A DNA stretch of 64,000 nt from Pararhodobacter aggregans. GTDB taxonomy: Bacteria > Pseudomonadota > Alphaproteobacteria > Rhodobacterales > Rhodobacteraceae. Below, in pieces: positions 8,870 to 17,386 of this stretch; the stretch's first letter is position 1; each line of letters starts with the position of its first letter. The stretch spans positions 744,001-808,000 of the forward strand of contig NZ_QDDR01000001.1 of the NCBI RefSeq assembly GCF_003075525.1, read 5' to 3'. The notes under the pieces were generated by a model. It made no database searches. It was not told where the DNA came from and saw only the letters and a program-made list of their open reading frames with translations. A program made the translations under genes and the position numbers.

Positions 8870-9811
8870 CTACCGCGGCGCCGCGGCGCGGCGCAACCGG
8901 TCATTGATGGCGCGCCCCAGCCCCGTCTCGGGCAAAGGGGCAAAGGCGATCCGCCCCTCGGGCCCGGCCAGCGCATCGGCCTCGTGCAGGGCGTGGAACA
9001 GGCGGGCGGCGGCTTCGGTGGTGTCGCCGGTCGCGCTCAGCGTCAGCGCGGCGCCGGGGCAGGGGCCGAAGCCGACCCAGATCTCGCCGGGCTCGGGCGC
9101 CGTCGCCTCCAGCCGGACCCGGCCGCGCGGCGCGTAATGGGACGCCAGCTGCCCGGGGGCGGTGATGGCGCCGCCCTCGCGCGCCGTAACCTTCAACCCC
9201 AGCGCCTCGATCGCCTCGACCGGCAGGCCGCCCGCGCGCAGCAGCACCGGCGCCTCGCCCGTCGCATCCAGGATCGTCGATTCCAGCCCGACCGCGCAAT
9301 CGCCGCCATCCACCACCGCCGCGATGCGCCCGCCAAGCCCCTCCAGCACATGGCGCGCCGTCACCGGGCTGATCCGGCCCGAGGGATTGGCCGAGGGCGC
9401 CGCCAGCGGCCCGTCGAAGGCCTGCAGCAGCGTCTGCGCCACCGGATGGGCGGGCACCCGGATCGCCACCGTGTCCAGCCCCGCCGTCACCAGCGGTGAC
9501 AGCCCGCCCTTCAGCGGCAGCACCAGCGTCAGCGGTCCGGGCCAGAAGGCCTGCGCCAGCCGCCGGGCCAGGGGCGTCAGCCGGGCGTAACGCTCGACCT
9601 GATCGAGGTCCGGCAGATGCGCGATCAAGGGGTTGAACCGGGGCCGCCCCTTGGCGGCGAAGATCCCCGCCACCGCCTGATCGTCGCGCGCATCGCCCCC
9701 CAGCCCGTAGACCGTCTCGGTCGGGAAGGCGACGAGCTTGCCGTCGCGCAACAGCCCGGCGGCGTCGCGCAGGCCCGTCGCATCGGGGGGCAGGAGGCGG
9801 GTTTCGGCCAT
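8870..9811 (-). CDS. tsaC: L-threonylcarbamoyladenylate synthase (Sua5/YwlC type)
   Basis: A 313-residue enzyme that makes threonylcarbamoyl-AMP from threonine, bicarbonate and ATP for the t6A37 modification of ANN-decoding tRNAs. The N-terminal YrdC domain shows LVAFPTETVYGLGGDA and KGRPRFNPLIAH. The length and the C-terminal part (QLASHYAPRGRVRL onward) mark the long Sua5/YwlC form. The start at 9811 (MAETRLLPPDA) removes a 40-residue upstream extension. The acyl-CoA dehydrogenase gene is divergent, 118 bases away. Confidence 0.93.
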   Translation of the reverse strand: MAETRLLPPDATGLRDAAGLLRDGKLVAFPTETVYGLGGDARDDQAVAGIFAAKGRPRFNPLIAHLPDLDQVERYARLTPLARRLAQAFWPGPLTLVLPLKGGLSPLVTAGLDTVAIRVPAHPVAQTLLQAFDGPLAAPSANPSGRISPVTARHVLEGLGGRIAAVVDGGDCAVGLESTILDATGEAPVLLRAGGLPVEAIEALGLKVTAREGGAITAPGQLASHYAPRGRVRLEATAPEPGEIWVGFGPCPGAALTLSATGDTTEAAARLFHALHEADALAGPEGRIAFAPLPETGLGRAINDRLRRAAAPR

Positions 9812-9929
9812 GGTCCGGTGACGCTGCGTCTTGATTTCCGTGGGTAGCGTGCGAGGTTCATTTGCGGCAATACAGCCGGCGACCGGGCTTGCCAAGTCGC
9901 CCGGCCCGCGTGTTAGCCCGGAGGATGCC

Positions 9930-11639
9930 ATGCCCTACGCCGCGCCTGTTGCCGATATCCGTTTCCTGCTCGACAAGGTGCTGGGCTATGATCGGCTCGC
10001 CGCCACCGAGACTTTCGCCGAGGCGGGCGCCGATGTGACCGAGGCGATCCTGGGCGAACTCGGCCGGCTTTGCGACGGGGTGCTGGCGCCCCTGAACCGC
10101 GCGGGCGACCTGACTCCGGCCCGGCTGGAGAATGGCGTGGTGCGCACCTCGCCCGGCTTCAAGGACGGCTACAAGGCGATTGCCGAGGGGGGCTGGCTGG
10201 GCATCTCGGCCACGCCCGAGCATGGCGGGATGGGCCTGCCGCAGACCCTGAACACGGCGATGAACGAGATGATGTCGGGCGCGAACCTGGCGCTGCAGCT
10301 CTGCCCGCTGCTGTCGCAGGGCCAGATCGAGGCGCTGGAGCATCACGCCTCGGACGCGCTGAAGGACCTCTATCTGCCGAAGCTGATTTCCGGCGAATGG
10401 ACCGGCACCATGAACCTGACCGAGCCGCAGGCCGGCTCGGACGTGGGTGCGCTGAGGACCAAGGCCGAGGATAACGGCGACGGCACGTTCAGCGTGACCG
10501 GGCAGAAGATCTTCATCACCTGGGGCGACCATGACGTGGCCGAGAACGTCTGCCATCTGGTGCTGGCGCGTCTGCCCGACGGGGTGGCGGGGACCAAGGG
10601 CATCAGCCTGTTCCTGGTGCCGAAGCTGATCCCCGATGCCGCGGGCAAGCCGGGCGAGCGCAATTCATTGCGCGTCGTCTCACTGGAGCACAAGCTGGGC
10701 ATCCATGGCTCGCCCACCTGCGTCATGTCCTTCGAGGGCGCGAAAGGCTGGATGGTCGGCAAGCCGAATGGCGGCATGGCGGCGATGTTCACCATGATGA
10801 ACAACGCCCGCCTCGGCGTCGGCGCCCAGGGCATCGGCGTGGCCGAGGCCGCCTATCAGCACGCGCTGGCCTATGCCCAGGAGCGCAAGCAGGGCCGCAC
10901 GCCCCAGGGTGACACGGCGATCATCGACCATGCCGACGTGCGCCGGATGCTGGCGGTGATGAAGGCCGAGACCTTCGCGGCCCGGGCCATCGCGCTCGAT
11001 TGCGGGCTGGCCATCGACATGGGGCGCGCCACCGGCAAGGACAGCTGGAAGGCCCGCGCGGCGCTGCTGACCCCCATCGCCAAGGCGCATGGCACCGATA
11101 TCGGCTGCGAGGTCAGTTCGATGGGCGTGCAGGTCCACGGCGGCATGGGCTTCATCGAGGAAACCGGCGCGGCGCAATATTTCCGCGATGCCCGCATCAC
11201 GCCCATCTACGAGGGCACCAACGGCATTCAGGCCATGGACCTTGTGGCGCGCAAGATGATGGACGGGGGCGAGGCCGCGAGCCGCCTGTTGCAGGAGGTC
11301 GAGGATGCGGCCGAAGGCGCCCGCGCCACGCTGCCCGATCTGGCCGAAAAGGTCTGGGAAGCGGCCGAGACGATGCGCGAGGCGGTCGAATGGCTGGTCG
11401 GGCAGGAGATGAACGAGCGTTTCGCCGGGGCCACGGCCTTCCTGCGGGCCTTTGCCCGGGTGCTGGGCGCGCATTACCATCTGAAGGCGGCGCTGGCCGA
11501 TCCCGAGGGGCCGCGCGCGCGTCTGGCCCGGGTCTTCATCACCCGCATCCTGCCCGAGCACGAATCGCTTCTGGTGCAGGCCCGCGCCGGGGCGGCGCAG
11601 CTTTACGACCTCAGCATCGAGGATCTGCAGACCGCATGA
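9930..11639 (+). CDS. Acyl-CoA dehydrogenase, long form with C-terminal extension
   Basis: A 569-residue FAD enzyme that oxidises an acyl-CoA and passes electrons to ETF. The start (MPYAAPVADIRFLLDKVLGY), the central NLTEPQAGSDVGALRTKA and the signature QVHGGMGFIEETGAAQYFRDARI...YEGTNGIQAMDL match the long family that includes the DMSP-pathway enzyme DmdC and related medium/long-chain dehydrogenases. The start follows GGAGG. The last codons overlap the next gene by ATGA, so the two form one operon. The ETF-quinone oxidoreductase at 17.4 kb would accept its electrons. Confidence 0.9.
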   Translation: MPYAAPVADIRFLLDKVLGYDRLAATETFAEAGADVTEAILGELGRLCDGVLAPLNRAGDLTPARLENGVVRTSPGFKDGYKAIAEGGWLGISATPEHGGMGLPQTLNTAMNEMMSGANLALQLCPLLSQGQIEALEHHASDALKDLYLPKLISGEWTGTMNLTEPQAGSDVGALRTKAEDNGDGTFSVTGQKIFITWGDHDVAENVCHLVLARLPDGVAGTKGISLFLVPKLIPDAAGKPGERNSLRVVSLEHKLGIHGSPTCVMSFEGAKGWMVGKPNGGMAAMFTMMNNARLGVGAQGIGVAEAAYQHALAYAQERKQGRTPQGDTAIIDHADVRRMLAVMKAETFAARAIALDCGLAIDMGRATGKDSWKARAALLTPIAKAHGTDIGCEVSSMGVQVHGGMGFIEETGAAQYFRDARITPIYEGTNGIQAMDLVARKMMDGGEAASRLLQEVEDAAEGARATLPDLAEKVWEAAETMREAVEWLVGQEMNERFAGATAFLRAFARVLGAHYHLKAALADPEGPRARLARVFITRILPEHESLLVQARAGAAQLYDLSIEDLQTA

Positions 11640-12700
11640 CCAGCGCCACCACCGCCCCCCGCCCGGCCGAGCCCGGTATCCGCTTCCCGCATGAGGCGCC
11701 GCCCGGCCCGGGCGAGGCCATCGAGGTGGCGCCGGGGGTGCTGTGGATGCGTCTGCCGCTGCCGATGGCGCTGGACCATGTCAACGTCTTCGCGCTGGAC
11801 GAGGGAGACGGCTGGACGGTGATCGACACCGGCTTTTCCTCGAAACGGGCCAAGGCCGAATGGCAGGCGCTGCTGGCGGGGCCCTTGGGCGGGCGGCCGG
11901 TGCGCCGCGTGGTGGTCACGCATCACCATCCCGACCATGTCGGGCTGGCGGGCTGGTTCCAGACCGAACACGGGGCCGAGCTGGTCACGACCCGCACCGC
12001 CTGGCTGTTCGCCCGGATGCTGCTGCTCGATGCCCATGCCCAGCCGGTGCCCGAGACCATCGCCTTCTGGCGCGGCGCGGGTCTTGAGGAAGACGAGATC
12101 GCCCGGCGCATCGCCGAGCGGCCGTTCAATTTCTGCGATGTGGTCGACCCGATGCCGCTGGGTTTCACCCGGGTCGGCGAGGGGCACGAGATCACCATGG
12201 GCGGCCGCCGCTGGGTCGTGCATTGCGGCAATGGCCATGCACCCGAACACGCGACCTTCTGGAGCCTCGACGACGATCTGGTGATCGGCGGTGACCAGCT
12301 GCTGCCGGGGATCAGCGCCAATCTCGGCGTCTATGCGACCGAGCCCGGCGCCGATCCGGTCGGCGACTGGATCGAGAGCTGCACCCGGCTCGCGGGCTTC
12401 GCCGAGGACCGCCATCTGGTGCTGCCCGGCCACAAGCTGCCGTTCACCGGCCTGCCGCTGCGCCTGCGCCAGATGGTCGAGAACCATCAGGGCGCGCTGA
12501 ACCGTCTGCAGGGCTGGCTGACCGAACCGAAGACCGCGGCGCAATGCTTCCTGCCGCTCTTCAAGCGCGAGATCACCGGCCCCGCCGCCGGCATGGCGCT
12601 GGTCGAGGCGGTGGCGCATCTCAACCGGCTGCTGGTCGAGGGGCGGGTGCGGCGCTGGCGCGACGAGCGCGGCGCCTGGCTCTGGCAGGCGCAGGGCTGA
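11636..12700 (+). CDS. MBL-fold metallo-hydrolase
   Basis: A 354-residue metallo-beta-lactamase-fold hydrolase. The zinc motif VVVTHHHPDHVGLAGW is intact, with later metal ligands in HCGNGHAPEHATFW and LPGHKLPF. A C-terminal winged-helix-like segment (REITGPAAGMALVEAVAHLNRLLVEGRVRRW) is typical of the LACTB2-like group of Rhodobacteraceae. It is translationally coupled (ATGA) to the acyl-CoA dehydrogenase, which suggests a thioesterase or related hydrolase role in acyl-CoA breakdown; that role is inference. Confidence 0.88.
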   Translation: MTSATTAPRPAEPGIRFPHEAPPGPGEAIEVAPGVLWMRLPLPMALDHVNVFALDEGDGWTVIDTGFSSKRAKAEWQALLAGPLGGRPVRRVVVTHHHPDHVGLAGWFQTEHGAELVTTRTAWLFARMLLLDAHAQPVPETIAFWRGAGLEEDEIARRIAERPFNFCDVVDPMPLGFTRVGEGHEITMGGRRWVVHCGNGHAPEHATFWSLDDDLVIGGDQLLPGISANLGVYATEPGADPVGDWIESCTRLAGFAEDRHLVLPGHKLPFTGLPLRLRQMVENHQGALNRLQGWLTEPKTAAQCFLPLFKREITGPAAGMALVEAVAHLNRLLVEGRVRRWRDERGAWLWQAQG

Positions 12701-12825
12701 GGCGGCCTTCGCTGTGGCCCTGCGGCGTCAGGTCGGCCTGGCGCAGGGCCCGGGCCGCGCTGGCGGGGTGACAGGGGTTTCGCCATCCGCTATGGAGTGG
12801 AAAACACACGGGAATGGAGACCCCC

Positions 12826-12960
12826 ATGGCTGAGTACAAGCACGGCTCGATGGACACCACCGAGCAGGAAAAAACCTTCAACGGCTTCATCAAGGCGTCG
12901 ATCTATGTCGCGGCCTTCTCGATCGCCTGCCTGATCTTCATGGGCCTCGTCAATTCCTGA
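12826..12960 (+). CDS. aa3-type cytochrome c oxidase subunit IV
   Basis: A 44-residue membrane peptide (MAEYKHGSMDTTEQEKTFNG, then one transmembrane helix ending MGLVNS). It matches the bacterial aa3-oxidase subunit IV family, an accessory single-helix subunit of the terminal oxidase in Rhodobacter and Paracoccus. A GGAATGGAGA ribosome site lies seven bases upstream. The catalytic subunits are not in this window; this small gene is usually unlinked to them. A short hairpin at 12972-12991 follows. Confidence 0.93.
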   Translation: MAEYKHGSMDTTEQEKTFNGFIKASIYVAAFSIACLIFMGLVNS

Positions 12961-13033
12961 GGAACCCCGGCGGGCGCCGCCCAAGGCGCCCTCGCCAAGC
13001 CGCTTCGCGCGGCCTGACAAAGGACATCCCGAC

Positions 13034-13633
13034 ATGTCGCTGCTGACGCGCCTTCTGGCCCTTGTCACGCTGGTCGTGCTGGCTGGCTGTACGACCAAGC
13101 CCGCGGTCTGGGCCCCGGACGAGGCGGTGATGGCCGCCCGCTATCAGGCGGCGGGGCCGACCGAGATCGTGCTCTTCAACGTCATCAATAACGAGAACGG
13201 TCGCGGCGAGCATTCGGCGCTGATGATCAACGCGCCCAGCCAGCGGGTGCTGTTCGATCCGGCCGGCACCTGGACGCATCCGGCGGCGCCGGAACGCCAT
13301 GACGTGCATTACGGCTTCGATGACGCCCAGCTCTACCGCTACACCTATTACCACGCGCGCCGCACCCATCACGTGCTGATGCAGACGCTGTTCGTGCCGC
13401 CCGAGGTGGCCGAGCGCATCCTGCGGCTGGCCGAGGTCGAGGGGCCGGTGCCCGACGCCTATTGCGCGAAATCCATCATCAGCATCCTGCATCAGGTGCC
13501 GGGCTATGAATGGATCCGTGATTCCTTCTACCCCAACAGCCTGTCCGAGCAGTTTGCAACGATTCCGGGGGTGCGGGAGGAAAGGGTCTATTCCGACGCG
13601 CTGCCCACCGAACGACAGCAATACACGCAATAA
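13034..13633 (+). CDS. Lipoprotein, possible permuted papain-like (NlpC/YiiX-type) fold
   Basis: A 199-residue lipoprotein: the signal peptide ends in the lipobox LAGC, with acylated Cys near residue 19. I do not recognise a named family. The mature part has a His block (NGRGEHSALMINAPSQRVLFDPAG) followed about 90 residues later by a Cys block (PDAYCAKSIISIL). His before Cys is the order found in circularly permuted NlpC/P60 and LRAT/YiiX-like hydrolases, so it may be a cell-envelope hydrolase or binding protein. It ends at a strong terminator. Confidence 0.8.
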   Translation: MSLLTRLLALVTLVVLAGCTTKPAVWAPDEAVMAARYQAAGPTEIVLFNVINNENGRGEHSALMINAPSQRVLFDPAGTWTHPAAPERHDVHYGFDDAQLYRYTYYHARRTHHVLMQTLFVPPEVAERILRLAEVEGPVPDAYCAKSIISILHQVPGYEWIRDSFYPNSLSEQFATIPGVREERVYSDALPTERQQYTQ

Positions 13634-13636
13634 GCA

Positions 13637-13662
13637 AAACGGGGCCTTCGGGCCCCGTTTTT
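13637..13662 (+). terminator. Rho-independent terminator after the 13.0-kb lipoprotein gene
   Basis: AAACGGGGCC and GGCCCCGTTT pair perfectly around a TTCG tetraloop, with T-rich sequence after the stem. The A-rich 5' arm could also serve the convergent azlD transcript. Confidence 0.9.
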
Positions 13663-13689
13663 CGTTTGTTCGGGGGGATGGCCGGAGCC

Positions 13690-14022
13690 TCAGGCGCCCA
13701 GCGTCAGGGTCAGCAGGGTCAGCGTCGCGGCGCCGCCCAGCATCGCCCAGATGGCATTCTTGGTCCAGACACCCACCGCCAGCGTCACCACCACCGCCGC
13801 CAGCCGCACCGGATCGGGGCCGGATTGCCCCTCGAGCGGCAGGAAGATCTGCGGCGCCATCAGCCCGGGGATCACCGCCACCGGCGTATAGCGCAAAAGC
13901 CTCAGCGCCCAGGGCGGCAGCGGGCGACGCCCGACCAGCCCCAGGAACGAGAAGCGCAGGGTGAAGGTGCCGATGGCCAGCGCCACGATGACGATCCAGA
14001 TCGTCGTCTGATCCAGAATCAT
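13690..14022 (-). CDS. azlD: AzlD-family branched-chain amino acid exporter subunit
   Basis: A 110-residue membrane protein with about four hydrophobic helices (WIVIVALAIGTFTLRFSFLGL, then VAVIPGLMAPQIFLPL). It is the small partner of AzlC in the LIV-E exporter family that expels branched-chain amino acids or analogues. Its start overlaps the azlC stop by four bases (ATGA), so the two are coupled. It is the last gene of an operon beginning at greA. Confidence 0.92.
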   Translation of the reverse strand: MILDQTTIWIVIVALAIGTFTLRFSFLGLVGRRPLPPWALRLLRYTPVAVIPGLMAPQIFLPLEGQSGPDPVRLAAVVVTLAVGVWTKNAIWAMLGGAATLTLLTLTLGA

Positions 14023-14747
14023 GACGCGCCTCCCACCGGGCGGTTCTTCTCGGTCCAGACCTCGACCAGGGCGCCGGTGACCATGGCGGCCAGCGCCGCG
14101 ATCAGCAGGCCCAGGCTATAGGGCAGAAAGGCCAGCCCCAGCGCCACCACCACCGAGACGAAGGCCGCCGCGACATGGGCCAGCGTCCGCAGCATCGGGC
14201 CGATGAGGGCGATGAAGGCAATGGGCACGGCGGCGCCAATAGGCACCCAATCGGGGATCTGGCTGCCGACCAGCGCCCCCATCAGCGTGCCCAGATACCA
14301 GGTCGGGCAGATCAGGAACACCACCCCGAAATAGAAGGCGAGCTTGGCCCGGGGGCTCAGCGGCGGTCCCTGCTCGTAGCGCAGGATCGACACCGCATAG
14401 GCCTGATCGACCATCAGATAGGCCACCGCTGCCCGCTGCCAGACCGAGGCCCCGCCCAGATGCGGCGTCAGAGAGGCCGAATACATCGCCATCCGCGTGT
14501 TCACCGCCAGCGCGGTGATGATGACGATGATGGTCGGCGCCTGATCGGTCATCAGCTGCAGCGCGGTCAGCTGCGCCGCCCCGGCGATCACCGCGACCGA
14601 AAAGGCCATGGTCTGCCAGACGTCGAGCCCGGCCTCGCCGGCGACCACGCCGAAGACGAGGCCGAAGGGGGCGACAATCAGGATGAACGGCCCGCCGTTG
14701 CGCACGCCTTGCCAGAAGGCGCTCGAGGGAGTGATGTCAGTGCTCAT
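14019..14747 (-). CDS. azlC: AzlC-family branched-chain amino acid exporter, large subunit
   Basis: A 242-residue polytopic inner-membrane protein. FWQGVRNGGPFILIVAPFGLVFGVVA and SVAVIAGAAQLTALQLM are typical AzlC segments, and about seven hydrophobic helices are visible. It pairs with AzlD to export branched-chain amino acids. It follows a two-helix membrane protein gene by 20 bases on the same strand. Confidence 0.93.
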   Translation of the reverse strand: MSTDITPSSAFWQGVRNGGPFILIVAPFGLVFGVVAGEAGLDVWQTMAFSVAVIAGAAQLTALQLMTDQAPTIIVIITALAVNTRMAMYSASLTPHLGGASVWQRAAVAYLMVDQAYAVSILRYEQGPPLSPRAKLAFYFGVVFLICPTWYLGTLMGALVGSQIPDWVPIGAAVPIAFIALIGPMLRTLAHVAAAFVSVVVALGLAFLPYSLGLLIAALAAMVTGALVEVWTEKNRPVGGAS

Positions 14748-14767
14748 GGTTTATCCGAAAATGCCGT

Positions 14768-15736
14768 TCATCCAAAAATGCCGGTGACCCGGCCCAGCAG
14801 CATGAAGGCCCGCGCCGAGCGGGTCTCGGCGAATTGCGCGATCTCGCCGTCCGAGGCCGAGGCCTCGAACACGGTGAAACGGCGGTCGAAGGCGCGCAGG
14901 AAGCGGTGCGCGGCCTCGCGGAACCCGGGGTCCGAGCGCATTCTGGCATAGGTCAGCGCCAGGCACGAGCGGTCGCGGATCCCGCCCAGCGCCGCCACCT
15001 CGGACCCGCGGGCGCCGAGCGCGAAGGCCCGCCAGACCTCGGGCCGGGCCCGGTCGGGGCGCAGGTCGTCCATGTAGATGCCTTCCTGCGCCAGCGTGGT
15101 CAGCACGTCCTGCGCCGCGCGCACCAGAATGGCGGTGCCGTGGTCGCCGAGCGCCCGGCGCAGCGCGGCGAAGCCTTCTTCGTCCGCTTCGGTCTCGGGG
15201 AAGTTGAGGGCCCGGATGAAGTCGGCCGGCGGCAGGGGTTCGGGCGCGGGCGCGGGGTTTTCCAGCGCCAGCACCGGCTGGGTGCCGTCCTGCGGCGCCG
15301 GTTCCTCGGCCGTGGCGGGGCGGGTCGGCGCGCGGCGGGTGTGGAACATGGCCATCCGCTCCTCGGCCGCCTTCTGCGACGCGGCGATCTCGTCGAGCTT
15401 TTCCTCGACCGTCGGGCGCAGCGCCAGACCCGCCGCCTGCTGCTCGCGGATCCAGCCGCGGCGCATCCCCTCGACGCTGGCCTGAAGCCTGAGCGATTCG
15501 TCGCGCATGTCGCGGGCCGCGCGCAGCACCAGCACCGCCATCCAGATCAGCGCCACCGGCAGAAAGACCGCCAGCGCCACCACGACCAGCCCCAGCGTAT
15601 CCGAGATCCGCATACCCTGCTGGCCCAGCACCCGGAAGGCCGCGACCAGCGCCACCAGCCAGGCCAGCGACAGCAGGAAGGCCAGCAACTCGGGCGAGAG
15701 GCGCGGGCGGCGGCGGGGGGCTGGCTCGTCGGGCAT
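14768..15736 (-). CDS. Conserved two-helix membrane protein of unknown function
   Basis: A 322-residue protein whose family I do not recognise. Two transmembrane helices lie near residues 16-36 and 48-70 (LLAFLLSLAWLVALVAAF; LGLVVVALAVFLPVALIWM). A charged coiled-coil-like stretch follows (RDESLRLQASVEGMRRGW...), then a Pro/Ala linker, then a mostly helical C-terminal domain of about 150 residues (NFPETEADEEGFAALRRALG to the end). The soluble part would face the cytoplasm. It sits 13 bases after greA and 20 before azlC, so it is cotranscribed with both. Confidence 0.8.
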   Translation of the reverse strand: MPDEPAPRRRPRLSPELLAFLLSLAWLVALVAAFRVLGQQGMRISDTLGLVVVALAVFLPVALIWMAVLVLRAARDMRDESLRLQASVEGMRRGWIREQQAAGLALRPTVEEKLDEIAASQKAAEERMAMFHTRRAPTRPATAEEPAPQDGTQPVLALENPAPAPEPLPPADFIRALNFPETEADEEGFAALRRALGDHGTAILVRAAQDVLTTLAQEGIYMDDLRPDRARPEVWRAFALGARGSEVAALGGIRDRSCLALTYARMRSDPGFREAAHRFLRAFDRRFTVFEASASDGEIAQFAETRSARAFMLLGRVTGIFG

Positions 15737-15749
15737 CGACGGCCGCCTC

Positions 15750-16220
15750 TCAGCGGTATTCGACCGAGAGAACCTCGTAGCTGCGCTCGCCGCCGGGGGT
15801 GCGCACCTCGACCGAATCGCCGGGCTCCTTGCCGATCAGGGCGCGCGCCAGAGGCGACTTGATGTTGAGGAGGTTGTTCTCGATATCCGCCTCGGCCTCG
15901 CCGACGATCTGATAGGTCCGCTGCTCGTCGGTGTCCTCGTCGACGATGGTGATCGTCGCGCCGAACTTGATGGCGCCCGAGAGTTTCGACGGGTCGATGA
16001 CCTCGGCGCGGCCGATCAGGCCCTCGACTTCCTTGATCCGGCCCTCGATGAAGCTCTGCTTCTCGCGGGCGGCATGGTACTCGGCATTCTCGGACAGGTC
16101 GCCATGTTCGCGGGCCTCGGCAATGGCACGGATCACCGCCGGCCGCTCGACTGACTTGAGCTCGCGCAGTTCCGCATCCAGGGCGTCGAAGCCGCGGCGG
16201 GTCATGGGGATCTTTTCCAT
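15750..16220 (-). CDS. greA: Transcription elongation factor GreA
   Basis: A 156-residue factor that enters the RNA polymerase secondary channel and triggers cleavage of backtracked RNA. The N-terminal coiled coil carries the acidic tip [18 protein letters not shown]. The C-terminal FKBP-like domain follows ([23 protein letters not shown]). The length is normal. It is the first gene of an operon with the 14.8-kb membrane protein and azlCD. Confidence 0.97.
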   Translation of the reverse strand: MEKIPMTRRGFDALDAELRELKSVERPAVIRAIAEAREHGDLSENAEYHAAREKQSFIEGRIKEVEGLIGRAEVIDPSKLSGAIKFGATITIVDEDTDEQRTYQIVGEAEADIENNLLNIKSPLARALIGKEPGDSVEVRTPGGERSYEVLSVEYR

Positions 16221-16308
16221 CGGGTCTCACACGAAAAGAAAACGCCCGCGGCCGGGGCCGGGGCAATCAGGGTTCAGGCCCCTACCTGATAGCAGGCGGC
16301 GATGAAAT

Positions 16309-16343
16309 GCAAGCCCCGCGGGTGGCCGATGAGCGGGGCTTGC
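16309..16343 (-). terminator. Hairpin downstream of the VOC gene
   Basis: GCAAGCCCCGC (16309-16319) pairs perfectly over 11 bp with GCGGGGCTTGC (16333-16343) around a 13-base loop, nine bases after the VOC stop codon. There is no clear T-run, so it may be a stabilising hairpin or a weak terminator. Confidence 0.6.
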
Positions 16344-16351
16344 CCGAAGCG

Positions 16352-16735
16352 TCAGGCGTAGCTGACCACCTCGTATTCGACGCCATCGGCATCGTGGAAA
16401 TAGAACCGCCGGCCGGGTTCGTAATCGGCGTGGCTGTGGGTCTGGAACCCGGCCTCGCGCACTTTCGCCTCGGTCGCGTCGAGGTCGGCGACGGTCACCG
16501 CCAGATGGTTCAGCCCGCCGATCGTGTCATAGCTGCGGGCAGCGGCCGGGCGGGGCGCCTGCGATGGGCGGTAGAGCGCCAGATAGCTGTCGTCGCCGCC
16601 GATATGGATCGAGCGCCCGCCATGGATCGCCGAGCCCTGCCAGCGGATGTGCCAGCCAAAGACCTGCGCCATCCAGCGGGCGGTGGCCTCGGGGTCGGTG
16701 ACGGTGAGATTGGTGTGTTCCAGCGCGGCCTGCAT
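16352..16735 (-). CDS. VOC-family (glyoxalase/bleomycin-resistance fold) protein
   Basis: A 127-residue vicinal-oxygen-chelate protein. Paired beta-alpha-beta-beta-beta modules are visible: LEHTNLTVTDPEATARWMAQ with GHIRWQ-type strands, and LNHLAVTVADLDATEAKVRE with FYFHDADGVEYEVVSY. Candidate metal ligands are His8, the second-module His and the C-terminal Glu. The start at 16735 follows GAGGAG. It is divergent from soxR and lies downstream of a promoter with the long spacer and dyad typical of SoxR targets, which suggests a role in resistance to redox-active or electrophilic compounds. Confidence 0.88.
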   Translation of the reverse strand: MQAALEHTNLTVTDPEATARWMAQVFGWHIRWQGSAIHGGRSIHIGGDDSYLALYRPSQAPRPAAARSYDTIGGLNHLAVTVADLDATEAKVREAGFQTHSHADYEPGRRFYFHDADGVEYEVVSYA

Positions 16736-16769
16736 GATGGTCTCCTCGTGATTCGGGTTGCAGGCCGCT

Positions 16770-16800
16770 TGTGTAATTCCTAAACCTGACTTTAGGTCAA
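16770..16800 (-). promoter_or_regulatory. SoxR box and 19-bp-spacer promoter for the VOC gene
   Basis: CCTAAACCTGACTTTAGG (16779-16796) is an 18-bp dyad of the same length and shape as the enteric SoxR box. On the minus strand a -35 TTGACC and a -10 TACACA are 19 bases apart, with the dyad filling the spacer, as MerR-family activators require. The predicted transcript starts near 16763, about 28 bases before the VOC start codon. Confidence 0.75.
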
Positions 16801-16811
16801 GGGAGGAAGCC

Positions 16812-17264
16812 ATGCCACCGGAACGCGGACTTTCCATCGGCGCGCTGGCCGGGCGCACCGGGCTCGCCGTCTCGGCCATCCGCTATTACGAGGCGCAGGG
16901 GCTGATTGCCGCCGAGCGCAACGCGGGCAATCAGCGGCGCTTTCCCCGGGCGGCGATCCGGCGGTTGAGCTTCATCCTCATCGCCCAGCAATTCGGCGTC
17001 TCGCTGGCCGAGATCCGGGTGCTGCTGGCCGACCTGCCCGAGGGGCGCAACCCCAGCCCCGCCGACTGGCGCCGCATCAGCCTGCAGTTCCGCGACCGGC
17101 TGGACCAGCGCATCGCCACGCTGACCCGGCTGAGGGACGATCTGGACGGCTGCATCGGCTGCGGCTGCCTGAGCCTGCCGAAATGCGCGCTCTACAACCC
17201 CGGCGACCGGGCAGGCGAGCGCGGCGCGGGGCCGCGCTATCTGATGGGCGACCGGCCGGGATGA
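16812..17264 (+). CDS. soxR: Redox-sensing transcriptional activator SoxR
   Basis: A 150-residue MerR-family regulator. The N-terminal winged helix (LSIGALAGRTGLAVSAIRYYEAQGLI) is followed by a dimerisation helix and the [2Fe-2S] motif CIGCGCLSLPKC, whose four cysteines are diagnostic of SoxR. Outside enterics SoxR usually controls nearby efflux or detoxification genes directly in response to redox-cycling compounds. The start at 16812 follows GGGAGGAAG. Its own start lies 15 bases beyond the SoxR box, so it may be autoregulated. Confidence 0.95.
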   Translation: MPPERGLSIGALAGRTGLAVSAIRYYEAQGLIAAERNAGNQRRFPRAAIRRLSFILIAQQFGVSLAEIRVLLADLPEGRNPSPADWRRISLQFRDRLDQRIATLTRLRDDLDGCIGCGCLSLPKCALYNPGDRAGERGAGPRYLMGDRPG

Positions 17265-17386
17265 GTCGCGCGGGCAAGGCATTCTGACGTTCCGTAGCAA
17301 TTGACCCCGCCCGGTTTCAAAGGGTATGCCGCAGCATAGCGAACCGTAACAATGTTGCGCACGACGTCAGCCAGCGAGGAGCCCCC

